Source: Lactobacillus sp. CBA3606 (GTDB lineage Bacteria; Bacillota; Bacilli; Lactobacillales; Lactobacillaceae). From it: DNA of 64,000 nucleotides. Position numbers and translations under genes: made by a program. Where the stretch lies: NCBI RefSeq assembly GCF_002970935.1, contig NZ_CP027194.1, forward strand, positions 1,860,001 to 1,924,000, given 5' to 3'. Shown piece by piece: positions 39,608 through 49,039 of this stretch (the stretch's first letter is position 1; every line of letters begins with the position of its first letter). The notes beneath the pieces were generated by a model. It was not told the origin of the DNA. It made no database searches and was given only the letters and a program-made list of their open reading frames with translations.

Positions 39608-42600
39608 TTGAAAGGGAGTCATAGACGCTTTATAATCCAGGCACTCATTTGGGTCGTAGTAATGGTGGCGGCCATTGTTATGCTCCCAAATGTCAGCCAA
39701 CTGGTTCGTGATAAGGGCCAGACACAGTTGCCGAGTTCGGCTAAGAGTCAAGTTGCACAAGTTATCCAAGATCATTGGGGACGTAATCAGAACAATACGC
39801 GCCAAGTAGTGGTGGTCTTTAGTAATGGTGATAAGCCATTAACAGCTAACCAGAAGCAAGAAATCGCTGGGACGATCCAACGCTTCAAGGTTCAAAAGTC
39901 GAAATATCATGTGAAATCAATGACGGCTGCGAGTGATAACTCAGCGGCTAAGAAACAATTGATTTCTAAAGATAAATCAACCGAGTTGTTACAATTGATG
40001 GTCGGTAAGAATCAAACCGTTGAGAATATGACCGCTAGCATCACAGACGGTGCCAAAACCAGTGGGGTGAAAACCTATATCACTGGGAGTGACATCTTAA
40101 ATGATGACTTTACGCAAGAAACGGAAGCCGGGATTCAAAAGACTGAAATTATTACCGTCATCTTTATTTTCATTGTGTTGACGTTAGTCTTCCGGTCACC
40201 GATTACACCATTAGTTTCATTATTATCAGTTGGGGTCTCCTTCATTATTTCCTTGAGTATCGTGATGAATTTGGTTAATAAATTTGATTTTCCACTATCA
40301 AACTTTACTGAAGTCTTTATGGTCGTGGTGCTCTTTGGGATTGGGACCGACTACAATATTTTGCTATTCGATCAATTCAAAGAAGAACTCAGTCATGGCG
40401 ATAGTCCAGTCGCCGCGACTGGGCGAGCGTTAAAGATTGCTGGACGAACCATTCTCTATAGTGGGTCATCTGTCTTAATTGGGTTCACATCGTTAGGTTT
40501 AGCGAACTTCTCGATTTATCGGTCAGCCGTTGGGGTTGCCATTGCGGTGGCAGTCTTGTTGTTAGTTTTACTAACCTTGAACCCATTCTTCATGGCAATC
40601 TTAGGACCAAGATTATTCTGGCCAACTAAGAAGTTTGCCGGCGGTAGTACCAGTAAAATGTGGCATGGCATTTCGGCCAGTTCAGTGCGTTATCCAATTA
40701 TCGCGTTGGTCGTGGTTTTAGGGGTGTCGTTGCCATTCATTGTGACGTATGACAATCAATTAAATTATGATACTTTAGCTGAATTGAAAGATACGATTCC
40801 GGCTAAGCAAGGGTTTAAAGTGGTTCAAACGCATTTCTCGAAAGGGACGGCGGAACCATCAACCTTATATATCAAGAGTGATCATGCGTTAAATAACGAA
40901 AAAGATCTAAAAGTGATTGATTCATTAACGAAACAACTGCAAAAAGTCGACGGTGTTAAGACCGTGGCTTCAGCGACCCAACCAGGTGGCTCAGAAATCA
41001 GTGCGTTATACGTTAAGAGTCAATTAGGAACAGTAACAAGTGGGATGAAATCGGCAAGTAAAGGCCTCACTAAGATTAGTAGTGGCTTAGATAGTGCCGA
41101 TAGTCAGCTCAAAGGGTCCAACATGTCATCTGGTGTCAGTGATGCTAAAGAGCTTGCTACCGGGGCTAAAACGGTCGCTGATGGCGTGGTCACTTATGCC
41201 AACGGTGTTTACACGGTTAATAACGGGTTAGACCAGTTGAACAGTAAGACTGGGACGTTATCTAGTGGTGTCAACCAGTTAGCAAGTGGCTCGAAGCAAG
41301 TTAGCACCGGGTTGAATACGTTAAGTAGTAAGACCGGGACGCTTGCCAGTGCCACGAGTCAGTTATCAACGGGGGCCAATAGTTTAAAGACCGGGGTCGT
41401 AACTTACACGAACGGCGTTTACACGGTTAATAATGGCTTAAATACGTTAAATAGTAAGACTGGCACGTTGAGTTCGAGTGTTAATCAACTATTTAGTGGG
41501 ACCCAATCGTTGTCAACTGGGTTGGATCAGTTAAGTAGTAATAATGCAACGATTGCTAATGGCACTGCAAATCTAACCTCCAATGTGGCAAAGTTACAAA
41601 CTGGCGCTAGCTCAATTTCTAATGGTTTAGCCCAAATGGATGAACAGATTAAAGCTGGGACAGGTAACTTTAATACGGCGCAATTAACACAATTAACGCA
41701 ATTGGCGGGTGAGCTAAAGGCGATTAATGAGCAGATGACAACTTTAACTCAGTTACCGGGCACTATTAAACAAAACATTTCAACGTTGAATACTTTTAAA
41801 GATACGATGGCAACCTCACAAACTCACATGGATACCATTAAGAGTGCTTTAGAAAGTGCCTCCAGTAAGGACGCTGCAGAGGCGAGTGAACCTAGTACCA
41901 GTGTCAATGCCAATTCAGTTGCTTCGGCAGCGATTGCGGCAGCCGGTTCGTCGGCAACGGATACTGAAAAATCAGCCATCAGTGCTGCGGTTGCTTCCGA
42001 AGTTGCGGCACAAAATCCCAATGCTAATTCATCAACGGCAACCACGAAAGCTGGTTCGACAACCAATGCCGAAGATGGGTTGCGAGCGTTATCTGCGTTA
42101 CAAACGCCAATAAACAATATGCAAAAAGAGGCAGCCGATTTAAGCAATCGGTTAAGTGGCTTGTCTGATGTGGGTACGTTAGCTAAAAGTGTAATTGCAG
42201 GCAATGAAGCTTCTATGGAAGCAATTAGTAAGTTGCAAACAGCAGTTGCCAGCATGCAAAAAATTGAAGTTGCACTCGAAGGTACCAATACGCAACTTGG
42301 TTTAGTACCTGGTTCTAGTCAATTAACGACTGGGCTGAGTCAACTACAATCTGGTACAACGACGTTGGCTTCCAGCTTAGGCGAATACACGAACGGTGTT
42401 TCAAGCGCTGCTTCGGGTGCTAACCAAGTTAACAATGGGGTTGGAACGTTACAATCATCTATTCCAACCTTAACGAGTGCCATCAGTGCTTTGGATGCTG
42501 GGACGAACAAGTTAGTTGCCAATTCCAGTGCCCTTAACAGTGGGGCCTCACAACTTGCAAGTGGTAACGGGCAATTAAATGCCCAAGTGCCAACGCTTGT

Positions 42601-43747
42601 GAGTGGTGTTAACAAGTTGTCTTCTGGTGCCAGCCAAGTTTCAACTGGGATGACGAGTTTACAAGGTCAAATTCCAACCTTAACAAGTGCAATCAGTGCG
42701 TTAGACGCTGGGACCAATAAGTTAGTTGCTAATTCAGCAACCTTAGCGGACGGCGCTTCACAAGTTGCTGATGGGAACCAGACCATGTATACCACGTTAC
42801 AAAGTCTAGTTAAGCAAATGGCAACCTTACAAAAAGGCTTAGGTACGGCGAGTGATGGCACGAAGACGATTAACAAAGGGGTTGGGTCAGCGAATAGCTA
42901 CCTAGTCGGTTTGAAGAAGTCGGATGCGGCCAAGACTTACTATGTACCGAAGAGTACCTTAAAGGGTAAGACTTACAAGACTGCTTTGAAGGCCTACATG
43001 TCTGGTAATAACCATGCCACTAAGATGACGATTGTCTTAAATGATAATCCAAGTTCGAAGGCGGCAATGAATAAGGTTAATGCCATTCAAACGCAAGCAA
43101 CGAATGCGTTGAAGGGGACTTCCTTAGCAGGTTCAACGATTGCTATCGGTGGTCAGACCTCAACGACTAACGATACTCAATCAATTGCGTCGAGTGACTT
43201 CATTCGGACGGCTGCGATTATGTTAATCGGGATTCTGATTGCCTTAATGGTTATCACCCGTTCAGTCTTGCAACCATTCTATATCTTAGGGACCTTATTA
43301 TTGGCTTACATTATGTCCTTAAGTATTACACGGATGCTCAGCAGTTGGTTCATGGGCCAAGACATGTTAACTTGGAACACGCCATTCTTCGGGTTTATCA
43401 TGTTAATCGCCCTTGGGGTTGATTACAGTATCTTCTTGATGATGAAGTACCGTGAATTTGACAATACTTCGGCAACGCCAAGTACCCGGATTGTACGGGC
43501 TTCGGCTGTTATTGGTGCGGTTGTCTTATCCGCAGCGTTAATCTTGAGTGGGACCTTCGCGGCCTTGATGCCATCTGGGGTCTTAACCTTGATTCAAGTT
43601 GCAATGGTCGTTATCATCGGGTTGATTATCTTAGTCTTTGCGATTCCAGCGGTTATTCCAAGTTTGATTCGGTTAACGTATCCGTTGACTGATAAGATGA
43701 CGGATGATGACGAAGCTGGCGAGCAAACCAAGCGTAACCGACACTAA
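39608..43747 (+). CDS. MMPL/RND-type membrane protein with long repeat-bearing extracellular region
   Basis: A 1379-residue protein. The first about 380 residues have one N-terminal span, an extracellular loop, then a sterol-sensing-like block of membrane helices (FGIGTDYNILLFDQFKEE with the proton-relay Asp). A second block near the C-terminus repeats it (IALGVDYSIFLMMKYRE). Between them is a huge hydrophilic region with 70-residue repeats (L..G...L..G type, as in YhgE/Pip proteins) and a Ser/Ala-rich segment. MMPL proteins export lipids or amphiphiles. The start is TTG 39608 with GGAAGGG 7 nt upstream; the frame open to 39551 lacks a ribosome site. Confidence 0.88.
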   Translation: MKGSHRRFIIQALIWVVVMVAAIVMLPNVSQLVRDKGQTQLPSSAKSQVAQVIQDHWGRNQNNTRQVVVVFSNGDKPLTANQKQEIAGTIQRFKVQKSKYHVKSMTAASDNSAAKKQLISKDKSTELLQLMVGKNQTVENMTASITDGAKTSGVKTYITGSDILNDDFTQETEAGIQKTEIITVIFIFIVLTLVFRSPITPLVSLLSVGVSFIISLSIVMNLVNKFDFPLSNFTEVFMVVVLFGIGTDYNILLFDQFKEELSHGDSPVAATGRALKIAGRTILYSGSSVLIGFTSLGLANFSIYRSAVGVAIAVAVLLLVLLTLNPFFMAILGPRLFWPTKKFAGGSTSKMWHGISASSVRYPIIALVVVLGVSLPFIVTYDNQLNYDTLAELKDTIPAKQGFKVVQTHFSKGTAEPSTLYIKSDHALNNEKDLKVIDSLTKQLQKVDGVKTVASATQPGGSEISALYVKSQLGTVTSGMKSASKGLTKISSGLDSADSQLKGSNMSSGVSDAKELATGAKTVADGVVTYANGVYTVNNGLDQLNSKTGTLSSGVNQLASGSKQVSTGLNTLSSKTGTLASATSQLSTGANSLKTGVVTYTNGVYTVNNGLNTLNSKTGTLSSSVNQLFSGTQSLSTGLDQLSSNNATIANGTANLTSNVAKLQTGASSISNGLAQMDEQIKAGTGNFNTAQLTQLTQLAGELKAINEQMTTLTQLPGTIKQNISTLNTFKDTMATSQTHMDTIKSALESASSKDAAEASEPSTSVNANSVASAAIAAAGSSATDTEKSAISAAVASEVAAQNPNANSSTATTKAGSTTNAEDGLRALSALQTPINNMQKEAADLSNRLSGLSDVGTLAKSVIAGNEASMEAISKLQTAVASMQKIEVALEGTNTQLGLVPGSSQLTTGLSQLQSGTTTLASSLGEYTNGVSSAASGANQVNNGVGTLQSSIPTLTSAISALDAGTNKLVANSSALNSGASQLASGNGQLNAQVPTLVSGVNKLSSGASQVSTGMTSLQGQIPTLTSAISALDAGTNKLVANSATLADGASQVADGNQTMYTTLQSLVKQMATLQKGLGTASDGTKTINKGVGSANSYLVGLKKSDAAKTYYVPKSTLKGKTYKTALKAYMSGNNHATKMTIVLNDNPSSKAAMNKVNAIQTQATNALKGTSLAGSTIAIGGQTSTTNDTQSIASSDFIRTAAIMLIGILIALMVITRSVLQPFYILGTLLLAYIMSLSITRMLSSWFMGQDMLTWNTPFFGFIMLIALGVDYSIFLMMKYREFDNTSATPSTRIVRASAVIGAVVLSAALILSGTFAALMPSGVLTLIQVAMVVIIGLIILVFAIPAVIPSLIRLTYPLTDKMTDDDEAGEQTKRNRH
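41189..41606 (+). repeat. Intragenic 210-bp tandem repeat, first pair
   Basis: ACTTA..CGAACGG.GTTTACAC and following sequence recur 210 bp apart (about 41190 and 41400), encoding two 70-residue units with (Y)TNGVYTVNNGL and NSKTGTLSS. Confidence 0.75.
42461..42880 (+). repeat. Intragenic 210-bp tandem repeat, second pair
   Basis: ATTCCAACCTTAAC.AGTGC starts at 42461 and again at 42671; both encode IPTLTSAISALDAGTNKLVA. The period equals that of the first pair. Confidence 0.78.
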
Positions 43748-43792
43748 TTATTAAAGATAATTTAGCAGGTATGTTACTGTTAAAGCACTGGC

Positions 43793-43838
43793 GACGCCGG
43801 TCGAAATTGAGTAATCAATTTCGGCGGGCGTCGTTTTT
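43793..43838 (+). terminator. Terminator after the MMPL gene
   Basis: GACGCCGGTCGAAATTG / CAATTTCGGCGGGCGTCGTTTTTT. Confidence 0.86.
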
Positions 43839-43861
43839 TAGTTGAAATTGGAGGTCAGCAA

Positions 43862-44431
43862 ATGACGAGATGTGACTGGGCGAATTCATCGCCAGCAATG
43901 CAGCATTATCATGATACCGAATGGGGGCAACCGGTTCATAATCAGCAACGATTGTTTGAACTGTTATGCCTCGAAACCTATCAGGCTGGGTTGAGTTGGC
44001 AAACGGTGCTGAATAAACGGGCAGCTTTTAATGAAGACTTTTATAATTATGATATTGAGCGCGTGGCCGCCATGACCACGGCTGATGTGGATCGGTTATT
44101 AACGGATGCACGCATTATTCGGCATCGCCAAAAACTCATGGCGACGATTAATAATGCGAAAATTATTCGTGATTGGCCATTAAAACAGGCCTATTCAGCG
44201 TGGTTATGGCAGTTTGTCAATGACCAACCAATCCGGCAAGCCTGGCCGACTAGTCGTGACTTACCGGCGACGACCACCTTAGCGATTGAAATCTCGAAGG
44301 CTATGAAAAAATTAGGTTTTAAGTTTGTCGGCCCGACCACGATTTATGCTTATTTACAAGGCGCTGGCTTGGTCAATGATCATTTGGCGAGCTGTGATTG
44401 GGCGCCGGAACATCGAAAGACCAATTACTGA
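43862..44431 (+). CDS. tag: DNA-3-methyladenine glycosylase I
   Basis: A 189-residue base-excision enzyme that removes N3-methyladenine. Family marks: TRCDWANSSPAMQHYHDTEWGQPVH at the N-terminus (Zn ligands Cys4 and His17 region), LFELLCLETYQAGLSWQTVLNKRAAF with the base-flipping Glu/Trp, and the C-terminal DHLASCDW with His and Cys Zn ligands. All four zinc ligands are present. GGAGG lies upstream of ATG 43862. Monocistronic, with terminators on both sides. Confidence 0.94.
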   Translation: MTRCDWANSSPAMQHYHDTEWGQPVHNQQRLFELLCLETYQAGLSWQTVLNKRAAFNEDFYNYDIERVAAMTTADVDRLLTDARIIRHRQKLMATINNAKIIRDWPLKQAYSAWLWQFVNDQPIRQAWPTSRDLPATTTLAIEISKAMKKLGFKFVGPTTIYAYLQGAGLVNDHLASCDWAPEHRKTNY

Positions 44432-44478
44432 TAACTTTGACGAACTTTAGCTGTTAGCGTATTACGATGCTTGTTTGA

Positions 44479-44515
44479 ACGACCTAATTCTAACAATGAA
44501 TTAGATCGTTTTTTT
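44479..44515 (+). terminator. Terminator after tag
   Basis: AACGACCTAATTC / GAATTAGATCGTTTTTTT. Confidence 0.86.
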
Positions 44516-44566
44516 GATTGTAAACAATTGAATTTTACACCAAATAGCGTTACAGTTAACTCATAA

Positions 44567-44581
44567 ATGAAAACGCTAACA
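44567..44581 (+). promoter_or_regulatory. cre box upstream of pyruvate oxidase
   Basis: ATGAAAACGCTAACA fits WTGNAANCGNWNNCW throughout and lies 26 nt before the start codon, between promoter and ribosome site. CcpA control of pox genes is established in L. plantarum. Confidence 0.82.
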
Positions 44582-44607
44582 ATAATACTTAAAAGAAGGC
44601 AATTATC

Positions 44608-46365
44608 ATGGGTAAAACAGTTGAAGCATCAGTTGCAATGTTAAAAGTTTTGGAAGCATGGGGCGTTAAGCAGATTTATGGGTACGCTGGTGGATCGTTT
44701 AATTCGACGATGCATGCACTTGATGTGGAACAAGCCCGCTTGCACTATGTTCAAGTGCGCCATGAACAGGTCGGGGCTTTAGCAGCTGCGGCGGCAGCAA
44801 AGTTGACTGGTCAGATTGGGGTCGCTTTTGGGTCCGCGGGTCCAGGTGCTGTCAATCTTTTAAATGGCCTCTATGATGCTAAAGAAGATCATGTGCCAGT
44901 GTTGGCCTTGGTAGGGCAAGTGGCTCATACCAATATGAATTATGATTATTTCCAAGAGTTTGCGGAGGAACCCATGTTTAGTGACGTGGCGGTCTTTAAT
45001 CGAACCGTCATGACGGCTGAAAGCTTGCCATACGTGGTCGATAAGGCCATTCGGACCGCTTATAAGGAAAAGGGCGTGGCGGTTGTCACGATTCCAAATG
45101 ATTTTGGCTACGTGGAAATCCCCGATGTGGCTTACGATTCAGCGAGTGTGCCGGCGAATACGGTCACGGCGCCAGCAATTGCCGATGATCAGATTGAGCA
45201 CGTGCTCACTTTAATCAAGGCGGCCAAGTATCCGGTCTTTCATGTGGGACAAGGGGCTCGCGGTGCTACCGAAGCCATGATGCAGTTAGCTGACCGGTTA
45301 CAAGTTCCGATTATTATCACTGGCTTGGCTAAAGGTGTGATTCCAGATAGCTTTGCTGGCAACATGGGTAGTGCTTATCGTGCGGCGTCAAAAGCGGCGG
45401 ATGAGTTAATGGCAATTACAGACTTAGTGGTTTCCATTGGGGCCGATTATTCCTTTGCACAAATCATGTATACCACGCATTCGTTCAAGTATGTCCAGAT
45501 TGAACTAGATGTGGCTAAGTTTGGTCGGCATCATCACTTAGATTATGGGATTCATGGCGATGCGAAAGCCTTTATTAAACGGGCTTTGACGTTAGGTGAA
45601 CCAGCGGCACCATCGCCATATTATCAGGCTGCTCAAGCCGATATGGCGGATTGGCAACGTTATCTGCAACGGCTCAGTGAACGGACCACTGATCCATTGG
45701 AATATGAACAAGTTTATCAAGAAATCAATCGTGTCGCAGCCGATGATGCCATCTTCTCAATGGATGTCGGTGACAATACGATTAATAGTTTCCGTTTCTT
45801 AAAGATGAATCCGAAACAAAAATTATTAACTTCGGCATTATTTGCAACCATGGGTGCCGGCGTGCCAGGAGCGATTGCAGCAAAGTTAAGTTATCCAGAA
45901 CGCCAAGCATTCAATATTGCGGGTGACGGCGCCTTTTCAATGGTCATGCAGGATTTATTGACCGAAGTGAAATACCAATTGCCAATCTTTAATATTGTGA
46001 CGTCGAATCAAACGTTGAACTTTATTAAGTCGGAACAAGAAGATGTGCCACAGCCTTATTACGGAATCGATTTAATTGGCGCTGACTTTGCCATGATTGC
46101 AGAAGGCATGGGCGTTAAGGGGATTAAAGTCGAACGATTTGACCAACTGCATGCGGCCTTTGAAACCGCGATGGCAGAAATCAAAGCCGGTCGTCCGGTA
46201 CTCATTGATGCCAAGATTACCGCTAAACGGGGTTTACCAGTTGAAATCTTAGATGTTGATCCAGCGAAGACATCAGCAGCGTCGGTGGCTGATTTTAAAC
46301 ACACTTATGATGCTGAAGAATTACAACCACTGTCCGCTTATTTTAGTAAATTTGGGGTTAAATAG
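44608..46365 (+). CDS. pox: Pyruvate oxidase
   Basis: A 585-residue thiamine-PP/FAD enzyme: pyruvate + Pi + O2 gives acetyl phosphate, CO2 and H2O2. Catalytic Glu is in YVQVRHEQVGALAAAAAAKL; the FAD domain is central; the thiamine-binding motif GDGAFSMVMQDLLTEVKYQLPIFNIVTSNQ is near residues 437-466. Length and the AGG(S)FNSTM N-terminus match L. plantarum Pox rather than acetolactate synthase. AGAAGG precedes ATG 44608. It makes the substrate of acetate kinase, encoded at 61368, and both carry cre boxes. Confidence 0.93.
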   Translation: MGKTVEASVAMLKVLEAWGVKQIYGYAGGSFNSTMHALDVEQARLHYVQVRHEQVGALAAAAAAKLTGQIGVAFGSAGPGAVNLLNGLYDAKEDHVPVLALVGQVAHTNMNYDYFQEFAEEPMFSDVAVFNRTVMTAESLPYVVDKAIRTAYKEKGVAVVTIPNDFGYVEIPDVAYDSASVPANTVTAPAIADDQIEHVLTLIKAAKYPVFHVGQGARGATEAMMQLADRLQVPIIITGLAKGVIPDSFAGNMGSAYRAASKAADELMAITDLVVSIGADYSFAQIMYTTHSFKYVQIELDVAKFGRHHHLDYGIHGDAKAFIKRALTLGEPAAPSPYYQAAQADMADWQRYLQRLSERTTDPLEYEQVYQEINRVAADDAIFSMDVGDNTINSFRFLKMNPKQKLLTSALFATMGAGVPGAIAAKLSYPERQAFNIAGDGAFSMVMQDLLTEVKYQLPIFNIVTSNQTLNFIKSEQEDVPQPYYGIDLIGADFAMIAEGMGVKGIKVERFDQLHAAFETAMAEIKAGRPVLIDAKITAKRGLPVEILDVDPAKTSAASVADFKHTYDAEELQPLSAYFSKFGVK

Positions 46366-46406
46366 CGTCAATTAAGGCGTGTTAATCATAATAAATGGTA
46401 AGTTAA

Positions 46407-46449
46407 ACAGTTACGTTAGCCAGTAAATGGCGTACGTAACTGTTTTTTT
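46407..46449 (+). terminator. Terminator after pyruvate oxidase
   Basis: ACAGTTACGTTAGCC / GGCGTACGTAACTGTTTTTTT. Confidence 0.86.
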
Positions 46450-46618
46450 GATTTAAGCCCATCTATTTGAGCATTAGACGTTGCTTATCAAAAAAATTCG
46501 TTGAGTAGCCGATGAATTGACTTAGGAACTTCACATTTTAGATACTTTTGCCGGGTATGTTAGAACTTGTTCAGTCACAAGCAGTCTCAATACTTATTTT
46601 TTAAGGAGGTTACAAGCC

Positions 46619-48100
46619 GTGAATTTCTTTAAACGCGCATGGCTTAATTTAACAGCGAAGAAAGGGCGCTCGGTCCTATTAATTCTGGTCACATCAGCTA
46701 TTATGTTATTTGTATTGGCCGGTCTTTTGATTCGAAATGCCGCTGATACGGCAACGAGTAATGCGAAGCAGAGTGTCGGGGCAACCGTCACGCTGGCTGC
46801 AAATCGCGACGCTGCTTTTAAGAAGATGCGAAGCGCATCAACGAGCAAAAAGAGCAAGCCGACTTTAACGACTTCGCCCGTTAAGTTAAGTGATGCCAAA
46901 AAGATTGCGAAACTTAATAACATTGCCAGTTATTCGGCAACGGTTTCGACGTCTGCAAATGCTAAAGATTTTGATGCTATTTCGACTTCTAGTAGTAGTC
47001 AAGGTGGTGGTATGAAAGGGATGGGTGGCGCAAGTACCACCAGTTCCGGCGATATTGCGATTTCTGGGGTAACATCAACCAGTGCAACTTCTGATTTTGA
47101 AAATAGCACGAGCAAAATTACCAAAGGCCGCGGGATTACCACGGCTGATGAAGGCACGACTAATGTCGTCATTGAAAGTGAACTTGCCAAAGAAGATAGC
47201 TTGAGTGTGGGTGATACCATTAAACTTAAAGCGACCACCGGAAGCAAGACGACTTATACGATGAAGATTGTTGGGGTCTACAAGGCTAGTTCTAGCACGA
47301 CGACTGCCCAAGGGCCAGATGCAACCGATCCATCGAACAGTGTCTATACATCATATACCTTTGCGAATACGGTCAAAGGCTCGAAATATAAGAACACGGC
47401 TGATTCGATTACGTTTAACGTCTCGGATCCAGCTAAAGTGAGTGCGGTTAAAAAAGCCGGTAAACAATTAATCAACACGTCGAAATATGCGTTGACGACG
47501 GATGATAGTAGTTATCAAACGGTCAAGGCGTCGATGAATAACGTGAAGTCCTTTGCAGATAAAATTGTCTGGTTAGTGGCGATTGCTGGGACCATTATTT
47601 TGGCCCTAATCGTTATCTTGATGATTCGGGAACGACGCTATGAGATTGGTGTCTTGCTATCCTTAGGTGAAGCCCGGTGGAAGATTGTGGCCCAGTTCTT
47701 CGTTGAAATGGTGATGGTTTTAGTTGTTTCAATTGTCATTGCTGGCATTGGCGGTAAGTTCGTGGGTAATCAGTTAGGTCAACAATTGGTTTCCCAACAA
47801 ACGACGACGGCCACGACAAGTACCACCAGTACCCAAACGGGACAACCCGGTGGCACTGGCGGTGGCGCACCTAGTGGCACTACAGGTGGTAGTAAGCCTA
47901 GTGGTAATATGGGCGGCAATCCAGGCAGCAGTACCACGAGTGCAACCGCCTCACAAAAGCAAACGGAATTGGATATCAGCGTTACCATTATGGACTTAGT
48001 TGAACTAGGTGGTTTTGGCTTAGCGATTATGTTCTTATCCATTATGCTAGCATCTGGTGGAATTCTCCGACTACAACCGAAGAAAGTCTTAATTGAATAG
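46619..48100 (+). CDS. ABC transporter permease, MacB/FtsX type
   Basis: A 493-residue permease: TM1 (VLLILVTSAIMLFVLAGLLI, about 19-38), a large extracytoplasmic MacB-like domain (40-310), then three spans (about 318, 363 and 475). Between spans 3 and 4 lies an insert of about 60 residues rich in Gly, Thr, Ser and Pro (GQPGGTGGGAPSGTTGGSKP...), unusual for the family. The start is GTG 46619 behind AAGGAGG. It lies 13 bp before the ATPase gene; together they form an exporter or a mechanotransmission complex as in lipoprotein or peptide export. Confidence 0.9.
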   Translation: MNFFKRAWLNLTAKKGRSVLLILVTSAIMLFVLAGLLIRNAADTATSNAKQSVGATVTLAANRDAAFKKMRSASTSKKSKPTLTTSPVKLSDAKKIAKLNNIASYSATVSTSANAKDFDAISTSSSSQGGGMKGMGGASTTSSGDIAISGVTSTSATSDFENSTSKITKGRGITTADEGTTNVVIESELAKEDSLSVGDTIKLKATTGSKTTYTMKIVGVYKASSSTTTAQGPDATDPSNSVYTSYTFANTVKGSKYKNTADSITFNVSDPAKVSAVKKAGKQLINTSKYALTTDDSSYQTVKASMNNVKSFADKIVWLVAIAGTIILALIVILMIRERRYEIGVLLSLGEARWKIVAQFFVEMVMVLVVSIVIAGIGGKFVGNQLGQQLVSQQTTTATTSTTSTQTGQPGGTGGGAPSGTTGGSKPSGNMGGNPGSSTTSATASQKQTELDISVTIMDLVELGGFGLAIMFLSIMLASGGILRLQPKKVLIE

Positions 48101-48113
48101 GGAGGCAGGACTC

Positions 48114-48773
48114 ATGTTAAAAGCAAATGATATTGGTTATTGGTATGATCGCCAAGCAAACAGTCTTTTCGAGCATGTGAATCTCGAATTCAAGGCAGGC
48201 AATTCTTATGCGATTGTTGGGCAGAGTGGTTCTGGTAAGACGACATTCTTATCCTTACTAGCTGGGTTAGACAAACCGCGTGCTGGTCAAATTGAACTAA
48301 ACGGTGAACCGATTAACAAAATTGGGTTAACGGCCTATCGAAAATCGCACGTTGCAATCGTGTTTCAAGCGTACAATCTGTTTACCTACATGTCGCCGTT
48401 AAATAATTTATTAACGGCAATGGCGATTACGGCTTCTAGTCATCGCGGTGATAAGCAGTATGCGGCGGATATGTTGCACAAACTTGGGATTACTGATGAC
48501 CAAATGAAGAAAAATGTGCAGCGGTTGTCTGGTGGGCAACAACAACGGGTCGCCATTGCGCGAACGATGGTCTGCGATGCCAAAGTGGTGGTGGCGGATG
48601 AACCAACAGGTAACTTAGATGAAGAAAATACGAAATATGTGATTGATCAATTTCAAAAGATTGCGCATGACCAACAAAAGTGTGTGATTATTGTGACACA
48701 TGAACCGGACGTGGCGCGCGCTTGCGACCATGCTTATCGGTTAGCAAGTCATGAATTTACACTAGAAGCATAA
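48114..48773 (+). CDS. ABC transporter ATP-binding protein, MacB/LolD type
   Basis: A 219-residue ATPase with Walker A GQSGSGKT (about 36-43), Q-loop VFQAYNLF, signature LSGGQQQRVAIAR, Walker B VVVADEPTGNLDE and H-loop VTHEPDVAR. All catalytic residues are intact. GGGAGG lies before ATG 48114; the longer frame to 48093 overlaps the permease stop. It partners the permease immediately upstream. A terminator follows at 48790-48826. Confidence 0.94.
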   Translation: MLKANDIGYWYDRQANSLFEHVNLEFKAGNSYAIVGQSGSGKTTFLSLLAGLDKPRAGQIELNGEPINKIGLTAYRKSHVAIVFQAYNLFTYMSPLNNLLTAMAITASSHRGDKQYAADMLHKLGITDDQMKKNVQRLSGGQQQRVAIARTMVCDAKVVVADEPTGNLDEENTKYVIDQFQKIAHDQQKCVIIVTHEPDVARACDHAYRLASHEFTLEA

Positions 48774-48789
48774 GCATGCTGATCGTTCG

Positions 48790-48826
48790 AACGGCCGTAG
48801 ACAGGACTTGTCGCGGCCGTTTTTTT
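48790..48826 (+). terminator. Terminator of the ABC pair
   Basis: AACGGCCG / CGGCCGTTTTTTT with a 16-nt loop that has some further pairing. Confidence 0.82.
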
Positions 48827-48856
48827 GATGGCGGTAGCTGTAAGGACAGCGATAAT

Positions 48857-48891
48857 ATTACAAACCATTACGAAATCTTCGGTTTATTACA
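48857..48891 (+). promoter_or_regulatory. Triple ATTACA box upstream of LysM gene 1
   Basis: ATTACA (48857), 4 nt, ATTACG (48867), 13 nt, ATTACA (48886). Same spacing and orientation as the boxes before the other two LysM paralogues (51029-51063 and 55854-55888). Confidence 0.75.
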
Positions 48892-49039
48892 AGTGACCCA
48901 GTAAACTGTAACCTGCCATTTATCCGTATGCAATATGTAGCCGGTATACTAATTAGTGTTGATTGGTTAACGCCAATCGAAATTTAATGACCGATAATTT
49001 ATAAAAAACAAGCAGAAAATACAGGAGTGAATTAATTTA

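Noticed and set aside
41824-42288. Long open frame on the minus strand inside the MMPL gene
   Set aside because: It is a mirror of low-complexity Ser/Ala/Thr codons in the real gene, with no ribosome site or family match.
41189-42880. Regular repeats that might suggest a CRISPR array
   Set aside because: They are in-frame 210-bp coding repeats within the MMPL gene; there are no short palindromic repeats with unique spacers and no cas genes.
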